48,468 nt of DNA from a virus. A model generated the notes under the pieces. The model did no database searches, was not told where the DNA came from, and saw only the letters and a list, made by a program, of their open reading frames with translations. Location: IMG/VR virus record IMGVR_UViG_3300017779_000017, positions 1-48,468 of that record; one strand, written 5' to 3'. Position numbers and translations under genes: made by a program. This document shows positions 36,726 through 45,732 of the stretch, in pieces; within the stretch, counting starts at the first letter, position 1, and every line of letters begins with the position of its first letter.

Positions 36726-37668
36726 TCAACAATGGAACATAAGATTTAACCCGGAGTCTGGCCGTATACTTGGGATTAGTCCACAACCATTTAAGCAAGT
36801 AAACGATAACGAACAGGTAGTATCTGTAACAAACAATGTATGCAGAGAGTTAGTATCTGGAAAAAAGAATATGAGAAAGTATTCTATGCATTGGGATTCA
36901 ATTGATAACCAATGGGATATTGATGCTAAAAGTGATACACTTGTATTAGAAATAAAAGGTAACAAACTAAATCAGTTTACTCAAGGCACACATCCTGAAA
37001 AGAATGATGTGTTTGTTCAAGTTATACGTAACGAAAATATTTTGAGAATTAAAATTAACTTGTTGACTATTAGACGTTCTCTTAATCTTGGACAGATTAA
37101 TAATATTAAAAATGAAAACCCTGACATATTAGATTTATATGTATGCAGAAAAAACAATCCAGATTATTTAATTGGAGTAATACCAGTTGATGCAATTGAA
37201 TTATTTAACAAGTATGTAATCTATATTGATGTTCCAAAAAATATTATTGAACATATTAATTCATGGGACGATATAAGTATTTTTACAAAACCTGTTTTTA
37301 AAACTTATGGTATAGAATTTACTGACATGTCAGCAGATAGTATACAAGATCATAATAAGAAGCACCAAGTATCAAACTCGTCACTGGATGCTCATATAAA
37401 TATGTATACATTAAATGATAATTTAATTATTGATAGTAAGCTAGATAAAGATATGATGCATTATTTTAATAATAAAAGATATATGCAATTCCATGTTTCT
37501 GATAGTCACATTGATAATTATGTAACCACGCTAAACGTAAGTGTAGCTAAGTTACTTTATTATAATAAAGTTAAATTAGACTTACCTGCTAACTGGCCTG
37601 CAAACCCATTAATTGCTTTTGCAGAAACTCGACTTGCAGTAAATTATATTACGGAGAAAGAACAATGA
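36688..37668 (+). CDS. Unknown protein (326 aa) in the glycosyltransferase cluster
   Basis: I recognise no family. The N-terminal 20 residues are Ser/Thr/Gln-rich. The body is beta-rich with Asn/Asp/Ile bias (WNIRFNPESGRILGISPQP; VFVQVIRNENILRIKINLL; VIYIDVPKNIIEHINSWDD), which may be a structural or carbohydrate-binding fold. No catalytic motif, signal peptide or membrane segment. It overlaps the previous gene by 38 bases and the next by four (ATGA), so it is expressed with them. A virion protein decorated by the neighbouring glycosyltransferases is one possibility (inference). Confidence 0.65.
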   Translation: MSNSITTTTSQSNQQWNIRFNPESGRILGISPQPFKQVNDNEQVVSVTNNVCRELVSGKKNMRKYSMHWDSIDNQWDIDAKSDTLVLEIKGNKLNQFTQGTHPEKNDVFVQVIRNENILRIKINLLTIRRSLNLGQINNIKNENPDILDLYVCRKNNPDYLIGVIPVDAIELFNKYVIYIDVPKNIIEHINSWDDISIFTKPVFKTYGIEFTDMSADSIQDHNKKHQVSNSSLDAHINMYTLNDNLIIDSKLDKDMMHYFNNKRYMQFHVSDSHIDNYVTTLNVSVAKLLYYNKVKLDLPANWPANPLIAFAETRLAVNYITEKEQ

Positions 37669-38651
37669 GTAAAATGCAAAGCATTAACGAATTTGATATT
37701 GTATATATCAGCTATGATGAACCTAATGCTGATGAGAACTACGCAGACTTATTAGATAAATGTCCATGGGCTAAACGTAGTCATGGAGTAGAAGGAAGTG
37801 ATGCAGCACACAAGGCCGCAGCCAACATGGCAGAGACTGATAGGTTTATTACTATTGATGCAGACAATATTGTAGATCCAGCTTTCTTCAGCGTGGAAGT
37901 AGACATGGATAAAATTACTAATGTTGATGTTATTAGTTGGGCTGGCAAGAACATTACTAATGGACTTGTATACGGCAATGGTGGCATCAAGTGTTGGCCG
38001 AAAGATGTTGTTATGAATATGCGAACACATGAAAATGCAGATCCTAATAACAAAGCTGCACAAGTAGACTTTTGTTGGAACATTAACTATGTGCAAATGA
38101 ATAATATCTATTGCACAGTAATGAATAACGGTAGTCCACTACAAGCCTGGCGTGCAGGTTTCCGTGAAGGAGTTAAGATGGGATTAGTAGACGGTGACGT
38201 AATAGATCCAGCTGACATGAAAAAGACAGTGCATGATAAAAACTACAAACGTTTATTAACATGGATGAGTGTTGGCGATGATAGTGAGAATGGCATATGG
38301 GCAGTGTATGGCGCACGTCTAGGATGTCATATGACAAACATTACTAGAACAGATTGGGATTGGAAAAACGTTAGAGACTTTAAATGGTTAACTAATTATT
38401 TTAATGAAAACGTATTACCAAAGTTTCAAAACAGTCCAGATCAATTATGCAAACGCACAGGCACACAATGGAATTACAAAGCAGTAGAAGATGAAAGCAT
38501 TAGACTTGGTATTGATTTACGTAAGAGATTAGATTTAGAAATTGCTGACTTAGGCAAAGAAGGCTCTCGATTCTTTAAAGAAGTATACATCAACCCAAGT
38601 CGTATGGGTGCTCAAATTAGAGAAGACCAGGTTGAAGATACATTAGAATAA
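37665..38651 (+). CDS. GT-A glycosyltransferase-like protein
   Basis: A 328-aa protein. FDIVYISYDEPNADENYADLL near residues 9-29 followed by RFITIDADNIVDPAFF near 60-75 is the pattern of GT2-type GT-A enzymes, with the DxD as DADN. A middle block (GNGGIKCWPKDVV) and a C-terminal helical region follow. Such genes are frequent in marine T4-like phages. The ATG overlaps the previous stop (ATGA). AcpS begins one base after its stop, so the glycosyltransferases and the carrier-protein genes form one operon. Confidence 0.72.
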   Translation: MSKMQSINEFDIVYISYDEPNADENYADLLDKCPWAKRSHGVEGSDAAHKAAANMAETDRFITIDADNIVDPAFFSVEVDMDKITNVDVISWAGKNITNGLVYGNGGIKCWPKDVVMNMRTHENADPNNKAAQVDFCWNINYVQMNNIYCTVMNNGSPLQAWRAGFREGVKMGLVDGDVIDPADMKKTVHDKNYKRLLTWMSVGDDSENGIWAVYGARLGCHMTNITRTDWDWKNVRDFKWLTNYFNENVLPKFQNSPDQLCKRTGTQWNYKAVEDESIRLGIDLRKRLDLEIADLGKEGSRFFKEVYINPSRMGAQIREDQVEDTLE

Positions 38652-38652
38652 A

Positions 38653-38967
38653 ATGAATATAGGTGTTGATATAGTTTCAGTTAATAGGATTAAAAAAATC
38701 TATAACAAGTATGGAACACGATTCACTGATCAATTTTTAACAGATGTAGAAAAACAAAAAGAACTTACTCCAGAATATATATCAAAGTGTTGGGCAGTAA
38801 AGGAAGCATCAATTAAAGCAAGCGGCATAACAGATGCTAAACAATTCTCATATGGCAAGAACGGTAAGCAACCTATTGTAGTTACTAAAGTAAAAGGCAA
38901 TTGGAATCTAAGTGTATCAGATGAAAAAGATTATGCAGTAGCAATGGTAATAAAATCAGATGAGTAA
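38653..38967 (+). CDS. acpS: Holo-ACP synthase (4'-phosphopantetheinyl transferase, AcpS type)
   Basis: A 104-aa protein, slightly shorter than E. coli AcpS (126 aa). IGVDIVSVNRI at residues 3-13 gives the metal-binding Asp (D6), and WAVKEASIKASG at 47-58 gives the second metal ligand (E51) and the catalytic lysine (K55). It moves phosphopantetheine from coenzyme A to the serine of an acyl carrier protein. A matching ACP gene lies 6.8 kb downstream (45733). The C-terminus (YAVAMVIKSDE) ends as AcpS does. It overlaps the radical SAM gene by 8 bases. The motif match is strong; whether it acts on the phage or host ACP is open. Confidence 0.9.
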   Translation: MNIGVDIVSVNRIKKIYNKYGTRFTDQFLTDVEKQKELTPEYISKCWAVKEASIKASGITDAKQFSYGKNGKQPIVVTKVKGNWNLSVSDEKDYAVAMVIKSDE

Positions 38968-40534
38968 ACTAACCAAAGACTTTGATTGGGAAATTAATTC
39001 TCGAACAAAGGGATTTGATCCTGTTGGCAGAAACCAACAACACATGAAGGACATGCTAAACAGTACCGGTCCTGGATTCTGCTTGGCTAAATGGACACAA
39101 GTTACTATGCACTTAGGAAATGGCACAACACATAGTTGTCACCATCCATCACCACACAAGATACCATTGGATGAAATAAAGAACAATCCTGGTGCGTTAC
39201 ACAATACCAATTATAAAAAACAACAACGCAAAGCAATGCTTAACGGCAAACGTCCTAAAGAGTGTGATTTCTGTTGGCGAGTGGAAGACAACGGAGAGAC
39301 AAGCGATCGTGTTTATAAAAGTTTAGATCAATTTAGTTTTAAGCATCATGATAAGATTGCAGAACTAGTGGGCGACGAAGATATATTTCCAACATATGTT
39401 GAAGTGAGCTTTGGCAATACATGTAATTTTAAATGTGCTTACTGTGGTCCTGCATATAGTAGTCAGTGGCAACAAGAAATTAAAAACGGCGGTGCATATC
39501 AATTAACTGATATGACGTTTAATAATATAAGAAAAGATGAAACACACATACCGCAACGTGAACACAATCCATACATTGAAGCATTTTGGGAATGGTTTCC
39601 AGAAGCATACAAACACATGCATACATTTCGTATTACAGGCGGCGAGCCTTTATTAATTAAAGATACAATGAAAGTTATTGACTTTTTATTAGAGAACCCA
39701 AATCCAAATTTAAACTTTGCTATAAACAGTAATGGGTGTCCACCTGGCAAGTTATGGAATGAGTTTACCGATAAGGTGAGACAATTAGAAGAAAGAAAGT
39801 GTGTTAAAGATTTTGTATTGTTTACTAGTGCTGAAGCAGGTGGAGATAGAAATGATTATATTCGACATGGTATGGACTATGAACTATGGAAAAAGAATAT
39901 AGAATACTTTTTAGAAAATACATTATACGCAGGTGTTACTTGTATGAGTGCGTTTAACTTACTAAGTCTTAGTTCTTTTAAAGAGTTGTTACAATGGATA
40001 TTAAAACTTAAACAAAATTATAATTGGGCAGGATGGGACCATTGGTTACACAGCAAAGGGCTTCAACGACCTTTACTTAACAACAATGCTGTTAGAGAGG
40101 ATGGTAGACCTATAAAGCCAGCTCGTGTGCTAATAGATATTCCTTATCTAAGGCATCCTTCTTTCTTAGATGCAAACATTGCCTCAATTCCACTAATTCA
40201 AGATCATTTATTACCTGCAATTGACTTTATGTATGATAACTTATCGCATGCTGATTGGGGTGGCAACATAGCATTTGATGATTGGGAAGCAAACAAATTA
40301 CGTAGAACTGTAGTTGGTATTATTGATAAAGCACAAGAACATACAGCAGAACAGATAACAACCAATCCAGTTACAAGACAAAACAGAAGTAGGTTTTATG
40401 ATTTTATAAATCAATATGACAGTCGTAGAGATACTAATTTCTTAGATACATTTCCAGAGTATGCAGACTTCTTAGAGCTATGCAAACAAGAACATGATAT
40501 ACTGCACGAATTGAAAGCACAGGGCAAAGCATGA
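38960..40534 (+). CDS. Twitch-domain radical SAM protein
   Basis: A 524-aa protein. The 4Fe-4S cysteines are C155, C159 and C162 (CNFKCAYC), and FRITGGEPLL near residue 225 is the SAM-binding GGE motif. Three further Cys in the N-terminal region (C60, C102, C105; HSCHHP and CDFCWR) could bind an auxiliary cluster, as in twitch/SPASM-type enzymes. This family is common in marine T4-like phages, with unknown substrate. Radical SAM enzymes make a 5'-deoxyadenosyl radical to modify peptides, sugars or tRNA. It overlaps AcpS at the start and the P-loop gene at the end. Confidence 0.88.
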   Translation: MSKLTKDFDWEINSRTKGFDPVGRNQQHMKDMLNSTGPGFCLAKWTQVTMHLGNGTTHSCHHPSPHKIPLDEIKNNPGALHNTNYKKQQRKAMLNGKRPKECDFCWRVEDNGETSDRVYKSLDQFSFKHHDKIAELVGDEDIFPTYVEVSFGNTCNFKCAYCGPAYSSQWQQEIKNGGAYQLTDMTFNNIRKDETHIPQREHNPYIEAFWEWFPEAYKHMHTFRITGGEPLLIKDTMKVIDFLLENPNPNLNFAINSNGCPPGKLWNEFTDKVRQLEERKCVKDFVLFTSAEAGGDRNDYIRHGMDYELWKKNIEYFLENTLYAGVTCMSAFNLLSLSSFKELLQWILKLKQNYNWAGWDHWLHSKGLQRPLLNNNAVREDGRPIKPARVLIDIPYLRHPSFLDANIASIPLIQDHLLPAIDFMYDNLSHADWGGNIAFDDWEANKLRRTVVGIIDKAQEHTAEQITTNPVTRQNRSRFYDFINQYDSRRDTNFLDTFPEYADFLELCKQEHDILHELKAQGKA

Positions 40535-41211
40535 AACATCCTTCTATAAAAACAATACACTCTAAAGTAGGTTTATTAAATATATTATTCACACCAGGAG
40601 CAAGTGGAACTTTCTTAGCCAGCATGTTAGCCCAAGCAATAAGAGATCCTTGGTGGGAAGATTATAAGCCTTCAACTGATAATGAATTGTTTAGAGTGAC
40701 AAATGAATTTCTTAATCCATTTAATCATATTGCAATGACATGGCATCCAATTAATATTCCTGAAACACATGAAGTGTTAAGTCTAAAAGATATTAATTGG
40801 ATTAACTTAACTATTACTCCTGAAGAAGCTAAGTTTACAAAAGTATTATGGGCAATAAAAAGACAAGACTTTACAGGTGTTACAAAAGAAGATATACTGC
40901 ATAGACTATCAAGTGACACTGATGAAGAATACAAAGGCATGCATGCTAGACAAAAGCGTATAGCATCACAACTGTCAGTTAATAATAATGTGTTAGATGT
41001 AAAGTTTAGTGATGTGTTTGCTGATGGTAACACAGATGTAATACTATCCATATTGAACACAGTATACAAAGGACACTATGTTGCAAACGGTATAGTAGAC
41101 AATATAGCAAAACAATGTGTTGCCAAATACAAAGTAGATGTTAAGCTACATGATGATTTACTTGTGCCGGACGGTGACGGACTTATTGATTATATACTAG
41201 CTCAAGTATAA
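40531..41211 (+). CDS. P-loop (sulfotransferase- or kinase-like) protein
   Basis: A 226-aa protein. LLNILFTPGASGTFLASMLAQ near residues 14-34 is a beta strand-loop-helix with a GASGT phosphate-binding loop, the layout of sulfotransferase-type P-loops. VLDVKFSDVFADG near 152-164 may be the second nucleotide-contacting region. The acceptor is unknown. It shares ATGA with the radical SAM gene and meets the minus-strand gene at 41197 tail to tail with a 15-base overlap and no terminator. Kinase or plain P-loop NTPase function is possible. Confidence 0.55.
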   Translation: MKHPSIKTIHSKVGLLNILFTPGASGTFLASMLAQAIRDPWWEDYKPSTDNELFRVTNEFLNPFNHIAMTWHPINIPETHEVLSLKDINWINLTITPEEAKFTKVLWAIKRQDFTGVTKEDILHRLSSDTDEEYKGMHARQKRIASQLSVNNNVLDVKFSDVFADGNTDVILSILNTVYKGHYVANGIVDNIAKQCVAKYKVDVKLHDDLLVPDGDGLIDYILAQV

Positions 41212-42201
41212 ATCAAAGAACCCATTCTTTCTTAGTTCTAAATTTATAAAATGATCTCCATACGTGTATGGAGTTCTATCAACACCTGAACTACTAAGGT
41301 TAGGCAAACTTGAATCTAATAGATCTTTATATAATTTAAAACCCATGTCATTGTTATGATACATATATGTAAACTCTGTATCTGGCATAGTATTTGCTAT
41401 ACTATTAATTGATTGTAGCTCTTCTGGTATATCTTTACAAAATACCAGGTTACGCAATGCTACTTCAAATGGAACTGTAAAGAAATTAGACATTTTATAC
41501 TTTCCACCTACTGGTGCGTAATACCCATTGGTTAATACAACATTAGGATCGCATGTTGTAGTGCCGCTTGTTATTAATACTCTAGTAGCATTTAAATAGT
41601 AAGCAAGCATACAACTACTGTGTCCATTCTTGCAATCAGCAATAACAGTATACTCTGTGTTTGGAATTAACTTCTTGATATAGTCAGCTATCTTTTCTGG
41701 ACTGTTAAGTTCATCATTGATACCATCATACAAACAACTATCATACAATACTGGATTGCGATAACTTCTTTTAACATCATCTACTATGCTTATAACATTA
41801 TAGTCGGTGTAATGATCTAACATCCAACTGCCTTGATGTTCAACTGAATTTCTAGCAAGTTGTAGTAACCAACTGCCGCCACTTACTGTTACTATAGTTT
41901 TATCTTTGCCTCTATCAACATATGATACTGCATCATTATGATCTTGTATTGAATTATAATGATTATTTTCATACATTAATGTATCTATGTTTTTTAAATT
42001 ATCAAAATTATCTACAGCATATTGTCTCTGTTCAGCGGTAACTTGATCAGAATTATTATTCAAGTGCTTTATCCAAAATTGATTCATTGCACTATAAAAG
42101 TTTATACTTTGATTTGAATCCTCAAAGTCCCAATCATTGTCAGCTATGTATTGTATAATAGGGCACTGCCATTTTCTTCTGCCCGAATAATAAAATTTCA
42201 T
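41197..42201 (-). CDS. Alpha/beta-hydrolase-like protein (tentative)
   Basis: A 334-aa protein. TIVTVSGGSWLLQLARNS near residues 102-119 and YTVIADCKNGHSSCMLAYYL near 184-203 look like the beta strand-turn-helix of an alpha/beta hydrolase, with GHSSC as a possible nucleophile elbow (S195), followed by the strand ATRVLITSG. The N-terminal 100 residues are helical and the C-terminus is not recognised. A hydrolase or acyltransferase acting with the ACP system would fit the neighbourhood, but this is inference and the family match is weak. The ATG directly follows the stop of the upstream gene, with GGTGGA as ribosome site. Confidence 0.5.
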   Translation of the reverse strand: MKFYYSGRRKWQCPIIQYIADNDWDFEDSNQSINFYSAMNQFWIKHLNNNSDQVTAEQRQYAVDNFDNLKNIDTLMYENNHYNSIQDHNDAVSYVDRGKDKTIVTVSGGSWLLQLARNSVEHQGSWMLDHYTDYNVISIVDDVKRSYRNPVLYDSCLYDGINDELNSPEKIADYIKKLIPNTEYTVIADCKNGHSSCMLAYYLNATRVLITSGTTTCDPNVVLTNGYYAPVGGKYKMSNFFTVPFEVALRNLVFCKDIPEELQSINSIANTMPDTEFTYMYHNNDMGFKLYKDLLDSSLPNLSSSGVDRTPYTYGDHFINLELRKNGFFDLYLS

Positions 42202-43242
42202 TTATATTCCACCACTCCACCCTGGAAAGATATTAGCATCATATTCTTTTTCAAGTTCCTCATTGGTTAGTTTTTCTAACTGTGGTATAACACCATCTGG
42301 CCAATACTCCGCTCTTACTGGAAATGGTGCTATTGGAACCAGTGGTGCTTTTGGTGGATGTGTTTGCAATGGATAAGTGTATACGTTTGGTGTATACCTT
42401 GCTATATATGGAAACATACTCTTAGGTATGTTCATCTTAGATGAAATTCCAGCAATCATTTCATGTGTGTCTATTTGAGGATAGCCACGATAAATTTTAT
42501 GCATTGAATGATTACTGCTATGCTTACTAGGTATATGTTCTAGTGCATCGTATACCCATACGTCTAATGCATTGCCAACTCCCATTACCCATAAGTCTTG
42601 ACCGTTAGGAAACATCATTGTTCCGTTGTATCTTCTAATAATTTCTATAGGCTGATATAATATTAAATTTTTATCAGCAGTGCAAAACGTTTGACGCTTG
42701 TTTACTGGATTATCCATTAAACTGTGAACCATTGTTTCAAATGCATGCATTGGCCATACCAGAACATCATAACGTTGCATAACAACTAAGTCATAGGTTA
42801 TATCTGCTTCAGCTTCATATTTTTGCTTTAGCATAATAACTTCGGTCCACCCTGCTAATACCTTAGACTGTAGTATAGATTTTTTAATATCTCTGAGTTC
42901 ATTTTCATATTCAGTTGTATATAATTTAAATTTTTTTGGTTTGTAATGTTCAAGTATTTGTTTTGTTTGATACTTAACTGCATCTTCTGGTAGATGTTGT
43001 TGATCTTTAGCATACTCATAATCAAATTTTTCTTTGTTATACTTGTGTCTTGTATATGTAGTTTCATATTCTTTTAAACTACAAAAGAAATCTACATTTA
43101 TACCATCCATTTTGTAAAATTGTTTTATAGATTCTATACATGCATCACCTGTTCGATATTGCCCATACATGCACACAGCTACGTTTTTAATTTTTATTCT
43201 ACTATCTTGAAGCTGTTCGTCTCTCCATTTTTTATTCGGCAT
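42202..43242 (-). CDS. Glycosyltransferase-like protein (346 aa)
   Basis: ATG 43242 is chosen because TTGGAGGAT stands just upstream; the longer reading to 43317 overlaps the previous gene. KNVAVCMYGQYRTGDACIES near residues 19-38 and YDLVVMQRYDVLVWP near 152-166 (R-x-D) resemble the GT-A-like domain of uncharacterised glycosyltransferases found in phages and giant viruses. GQDLWVMGVGNALDVW and the Pro-rich C-terminus follow. It probably transfers or binds a sugar, acceptor unknown. It overlaps the upstream gene by 11 bases. Confidence 0.6.
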   Translation of the reverse strand: MPNKKWRDEQLQDSRIKIKNVAVCMYGQYRTGDACIESIKQFYKMDGINVDFFCSLKEYETTYTRHKYNKEKFDYEYAKDQQHLPEDAVKYQTKQILEHYKPKKFKLYTTEYENELRDIKKSILQSKVLAGWTEVIMLKQKYEAEADITYDLVVMQRYDVLVWPMHAFETMVHSLMDNPVNKRQTFCTADKNLILYQPIEIIRRYNGTMMFPNGQDLWVMGVGNALDVWVYDALEHIPSKHSSNHSMHKIYRGYPQIDTHEMIAGISSKMNIPKSMFPYIARYTPNVYTYPLQTHPPKAPLVPIAPFPVRAEYWPDGVIPQLEKLTNEELEKEYDANIFPGWSGGI

Positions 43243-43753
43243 AAAAATCCTCCAACGAAGTCCATTGTATATTCCTTTGCCACAATGTTCTTTGTAACAA
43301 TTGTCTACTAGTATCACCTGCTAACATCTGCGGTTCGTTTTTATAACTATCAATCCATTTCCATACACTTACTAATTTCATAAAACAACTATAGCTGGTT
43401 ACAAATGTATTGGGTGTAGGAGTTGGCTCAGGATAGTGTCCAACATCATCTATGACTCTAAACATATGATCAAATATAATTGTGTTCTTGGGAAGTTTAT
43501 TGAACCTATCTAGTAGATAATCAAAGTCGTATGGATCTGTTGTTGCACAAACTGTAGAGCAATTGTTGGCAAGCTCATGCTGTCCATACTTGTCATACAT
43601 GTTTACACCATTTGTCCAGTGTGCTTTAAAATTAGTATACAAAGAGTGTTCGTATTGCAACCAAGGGTTCACAGTATCATTACGTTTTGTTTTGAATATT
43701 TCGTATGTTGAATGGTTGAAGCTAGTTGCACCAGTTACGCTTAGTAGTATCAA
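43232..43753 (-). CDS. Unknown protein (173 aa), TTG start
   Basis: No family recognised. The start MILLSVTGATSFNHSTYEIFK has a beta strand-Gly turn-helix look that might be a nucleotide-binding N-terminus but lacks a canonical P-loop. The rest is rich in aromatic and Asn/Asp residues. TTG 43753 is used, with AGGGAG six bases upstream and a minus-strand late promoter (43778-43786) giving a leader of about 19 nt. First gene of a three-gene minus block with the GT-like and hydrolase-like genes. Confidence 0.62.
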   Translation of the reverse strand: MILLSVTGATSFNHSTYEIFKTKRNDTVNPWLQYEHSLYTNFKAHWTNGVNMYDKYGQHELANNCSTVCATTDPYDFDYLLDRFNKLPKNTIIFDHMFRVIDDVGHYPEPTPTPNTFVTSYSCFMKLVSVWKWIDSYKNEPQMLAGDTSRQLLQRTLWQRNIQWTSLEDFYAE

Positions 43754-43777
43754 AGTTGACTCCCTATAATTATGTAT

Positions 43778-43786
43778 GTATTTATC
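43778..43786 (-). promoter_or_regulatory. Late promoter (GATAAATAC) for the 41197-43753 block
   Basis: Minus-strand GATAAATAC, with predicted start near 43772. It is only two bases from the plus-strand late core at 43789, making a compact divergent pair. Confidence 0.6.
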
Positions 43787-43788
43787 GA

Positions 43789-43796
43789 CTAAATAC
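43789..43796 (+). promoter_or_regulatory. Late promoter (CTAAATAC) giving a leaderless aminotransferase transcript
   Basis: CTAAATAC, then TAGT, then ATG at 43801. The core has one change from ATAAATAC. The spacing is identical to that before gene 25, so transcription should begin at the A of ATG. No Shine-Dalgarno site. Confidence 0.5.
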
Positions 43797-43800
43797 TAGT

Positions 43801-44580
43801 ATGGCGTTCACTAAATTGATAGACACCTTTATACTTCCGGAGGTGCAAGCTGAACTGGATAAAGTAAAACCGCAGCTCAACGGAAGGCACCAATACGAAA
43901 CTAATATCAAGACTTGGCTTAAACCTTTAATAGATTTAAAAGACTTTTATGTATATCCAATGAATGGTATAACTGAATGTATTAACTGGTGGCAACAGCA
44001 CGAAAAACGAAACGTTAGAAAAGCCAAAGGTGACTACGAATGGGTAGACTATAACAAAGTAATGACAGTTGGTAATACAATTGCTTATGTTAGTTGTCCT
44101 AGCAGTATTGATGGAAACTACACAGAGATACCAGATGAGGTTCCTGTTGTGCTTGATATAGCATATGCTGGGTGTGTTCCTGTTAAACCAATTAAGTTAA
44201 AAGACAATGTAGAGAAAGTATTCTATAGTTTAAGTAAGCCATTTGGTATAGGAAACATAAGAACAGGTTGGTATTTTACTAGACGCCCGGACGCAAAACT
44301 ACATGCACTAAGCATAGAAGCAGCATATTATAACCATTGTGCTAATCAGTATGCAGAACATGTAATAAATACATACAGTATAGATTATATACATACAGAA
44401 TTAAAGGATATACAACACAGCGTTTGTGCTGAACATGACCTAACACCAAGTGATTGTATTTGGTTAGCTACTAGCACAGATGAACAATACAAAGACTTTA
44501 GACGTCATGAACACACTGACGTTGCGAGACTCTGTATCACAGAATTGATTAAGGAATATTATGGAAAACAGTCCAGGTAA
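43801..44580 (+). CDS. Fold-type I PLP aminotransferase-like protein (short)
   Basis: A 259-aa protein, shorter than usual class I/II aminotransferases (350-400 aa). VVLDIAYAG at residues 116-124 matches the DxxY block (D119 pairs with the PLP ring), and YSLSKPFGIGNIRTGWYF near 142-159 matches SxSK...GL..R.G, with K146 as the PLP lysine and R154 binding phosphate. MNGITECINWW near 54-64 fits the N-terminal NGxxE helix. It would move an amino group to a keto-sugar or keto-acid. The start at 43801 follows a late promoter core by 4 bases; a longer reading from 43726 would run through the promoter. It overlaps the radical SAM gene by 20 bases. Confidence 0.78.
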   Translation: MAFTKLIDTFILPEVQAELDKVKPQLNGRHQYETNIKTWLKPLIDLKDFYVYPMNGITECINWWQQHEKRNVRKAKGDYEWVDYNKVMTVGNTIAYVSCPSSIDGNYTEIPDEVPVVLDIAYAGCVPVKPIKLKDNVEKVFYSLSKPFGIGNIRTGWYFTRRPDAKLHALSIEAAYYNHCANQYAEHVINTYSIDYIHTELKDIQHSVCAEHDLTPSDCIWLATSTDEQYKDFRRHEHTDVARLCITELIKEYYGKQSR

Positions 44581-45721
44581 AAATATATCAGCAGCAGAAC
44601 GCATAGAGTTCAAGCCAACTGAGGAAATGAACGCTCCTATGACTGGTGACCCGACCAAGGATAATATTACTATTCTTGATGACAAGCCACCTATCTTTCA
44701 TAGCTTACCAGAGTATGATATAGAAAAGAATCCATTTAGTTTTTTATATGTTGACATGACATATGATTGTAACATGGAATGCGAGTTCTGTTATAACCCA
44801 GTTAGAACATACAGCACACTGGACATCGAATGGTTTGAAGATGTATGTGCTAGACTGCCACACCCTGTTAACTTTAGATTGTTAGGCGGTGAACCAACAC
44901 TGTATCCGCATTTAGATAGAGCATTAGATGCCGCTACCAAACACGGACACCAAGCAGCAATTGTTACCAATGGATTGCGTTTGGCTAGCATGAGTTATGC
45001 TAAGAAACTTAAAAAGGTTTTAGATCGTAACCCTACAGTAAACGTTAGCTTGAGTATGAACGGTGGTATGCATCACGATGATTGGTATATAGATATTGAT
45101 GGGGAGAGCAGACGCAAGAAGAAAGTCAAAGCACTAGAGAACATGTTGGAACTTGGCTATCGTAGACTTTGTATTAACGCTATTATTGTTAAAGGTTTAA
45201 ACGAAGGACTAGTAAAAGAATTTTATGACAAAGCATTACAGCACCCAGGACAAATAACAAACATACGTTTCCGCACAGCAGCCAAACAAGGTCGTTGGAA
45301 TGATGAGATTGGTGCGTTTGATAATGATGAACACGATCAAACCAGTTACACAGGATTGCAACTGGATGAATACATTAAAACTGTAATACCAGAAGCACGT
45401 AGTCCTATTAAAGTAATACGTGACGGTTATCACCCTAGCACAGGTTCAGGAGTTAGACTCAATGTTCCAGGCTTAAAGTGTAACCAGTGTTGCTTTATGT
45501 ATTATATAAGACCACAGCTATGGGTTGCTACAGTTGAATTTGGATCACATAACAGTGCGTTATGCTGGAGACGAGGACAATTAGTGCAAGGCAATGGCGT
45601 TATACAACCATTCCACCATTACATGGATGAACTAAGTAGATACATTCAAACTTATAAGCCAGGTGGAATGAGGGATACAGCTTCACAAAAAGCAATAAAA
45701 AGCATACCTATTCAGGAATAA
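44561..45721 (+). CDS. Radical SAM protein with C-terminal Cys cluster (SPASM-like)
   Basis: A 386-aa protein. VDMTYDCNMECEFCYNP near residues 64-80 holds the 4Fe-4S cysteines C70, C74 and C77, and FRLLGGEPTLYP near 107-118 is the SAM motif. The C-terminus has several Cys (LKCNQCCFMYY; SALCWRR) that may bind a second cluster as in SPASM enzymes, which often modify peptides. AAGGA precedes the ATG. The ACP gene follows 11 bases after its stop, so this enzyme may work with the carrier protein. It is distinct from the twitch-type enzyme at 38960. Confidence 0.86.
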   Translation: MENSPGKNISAAERIEFKPTEEMNAPMTGDPTKDNITILDDKPPIFHSLPEYDIEKNPFSFLYVDMTYDCNMECEFCYNPVRTYSTLDIEWFEDVCARLPHPVNFRLLGGEPTLYPHLDRALDAATKHGHQAAIVTNGLRLASMSYAKKLKKVLDRNPTVNVSLSMNGGMHHDDWYIDIDGESRRKKKVKALENMLELGYRRLCINAIIVKGLNEGLVKEFYDKALQHPGQITNIRFRTAAKQGRWNDEIGAFDNDEHDQTSYTGLQLDEYIKTVIPEARSPIKVIRDGYHPSTGSGVRLNVPGLKCNQCCFMYYIRPQLWVATVEFGSHNSALCWRRGQLVQGNGVIQPFHHYMDELSRYIQTYKPGGMRDTASQKAIKSIPIQE

Positions 45722-45732
45722 AGGATAAAACT

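Noticed and set aside
36688-37668. 326-aa unknown protein as another glycosyltransferase
   Set aside because: No DxD motif or GT-A strand pattern could be found; only its neighbourhood suggests it.
43726-43800. Upstream extension of the aminotransferase gene
   Set aside because: It overlaps both late promoter cores and adds a segment with no family similarity; ATG 43801 matches the start of the conserved protein.
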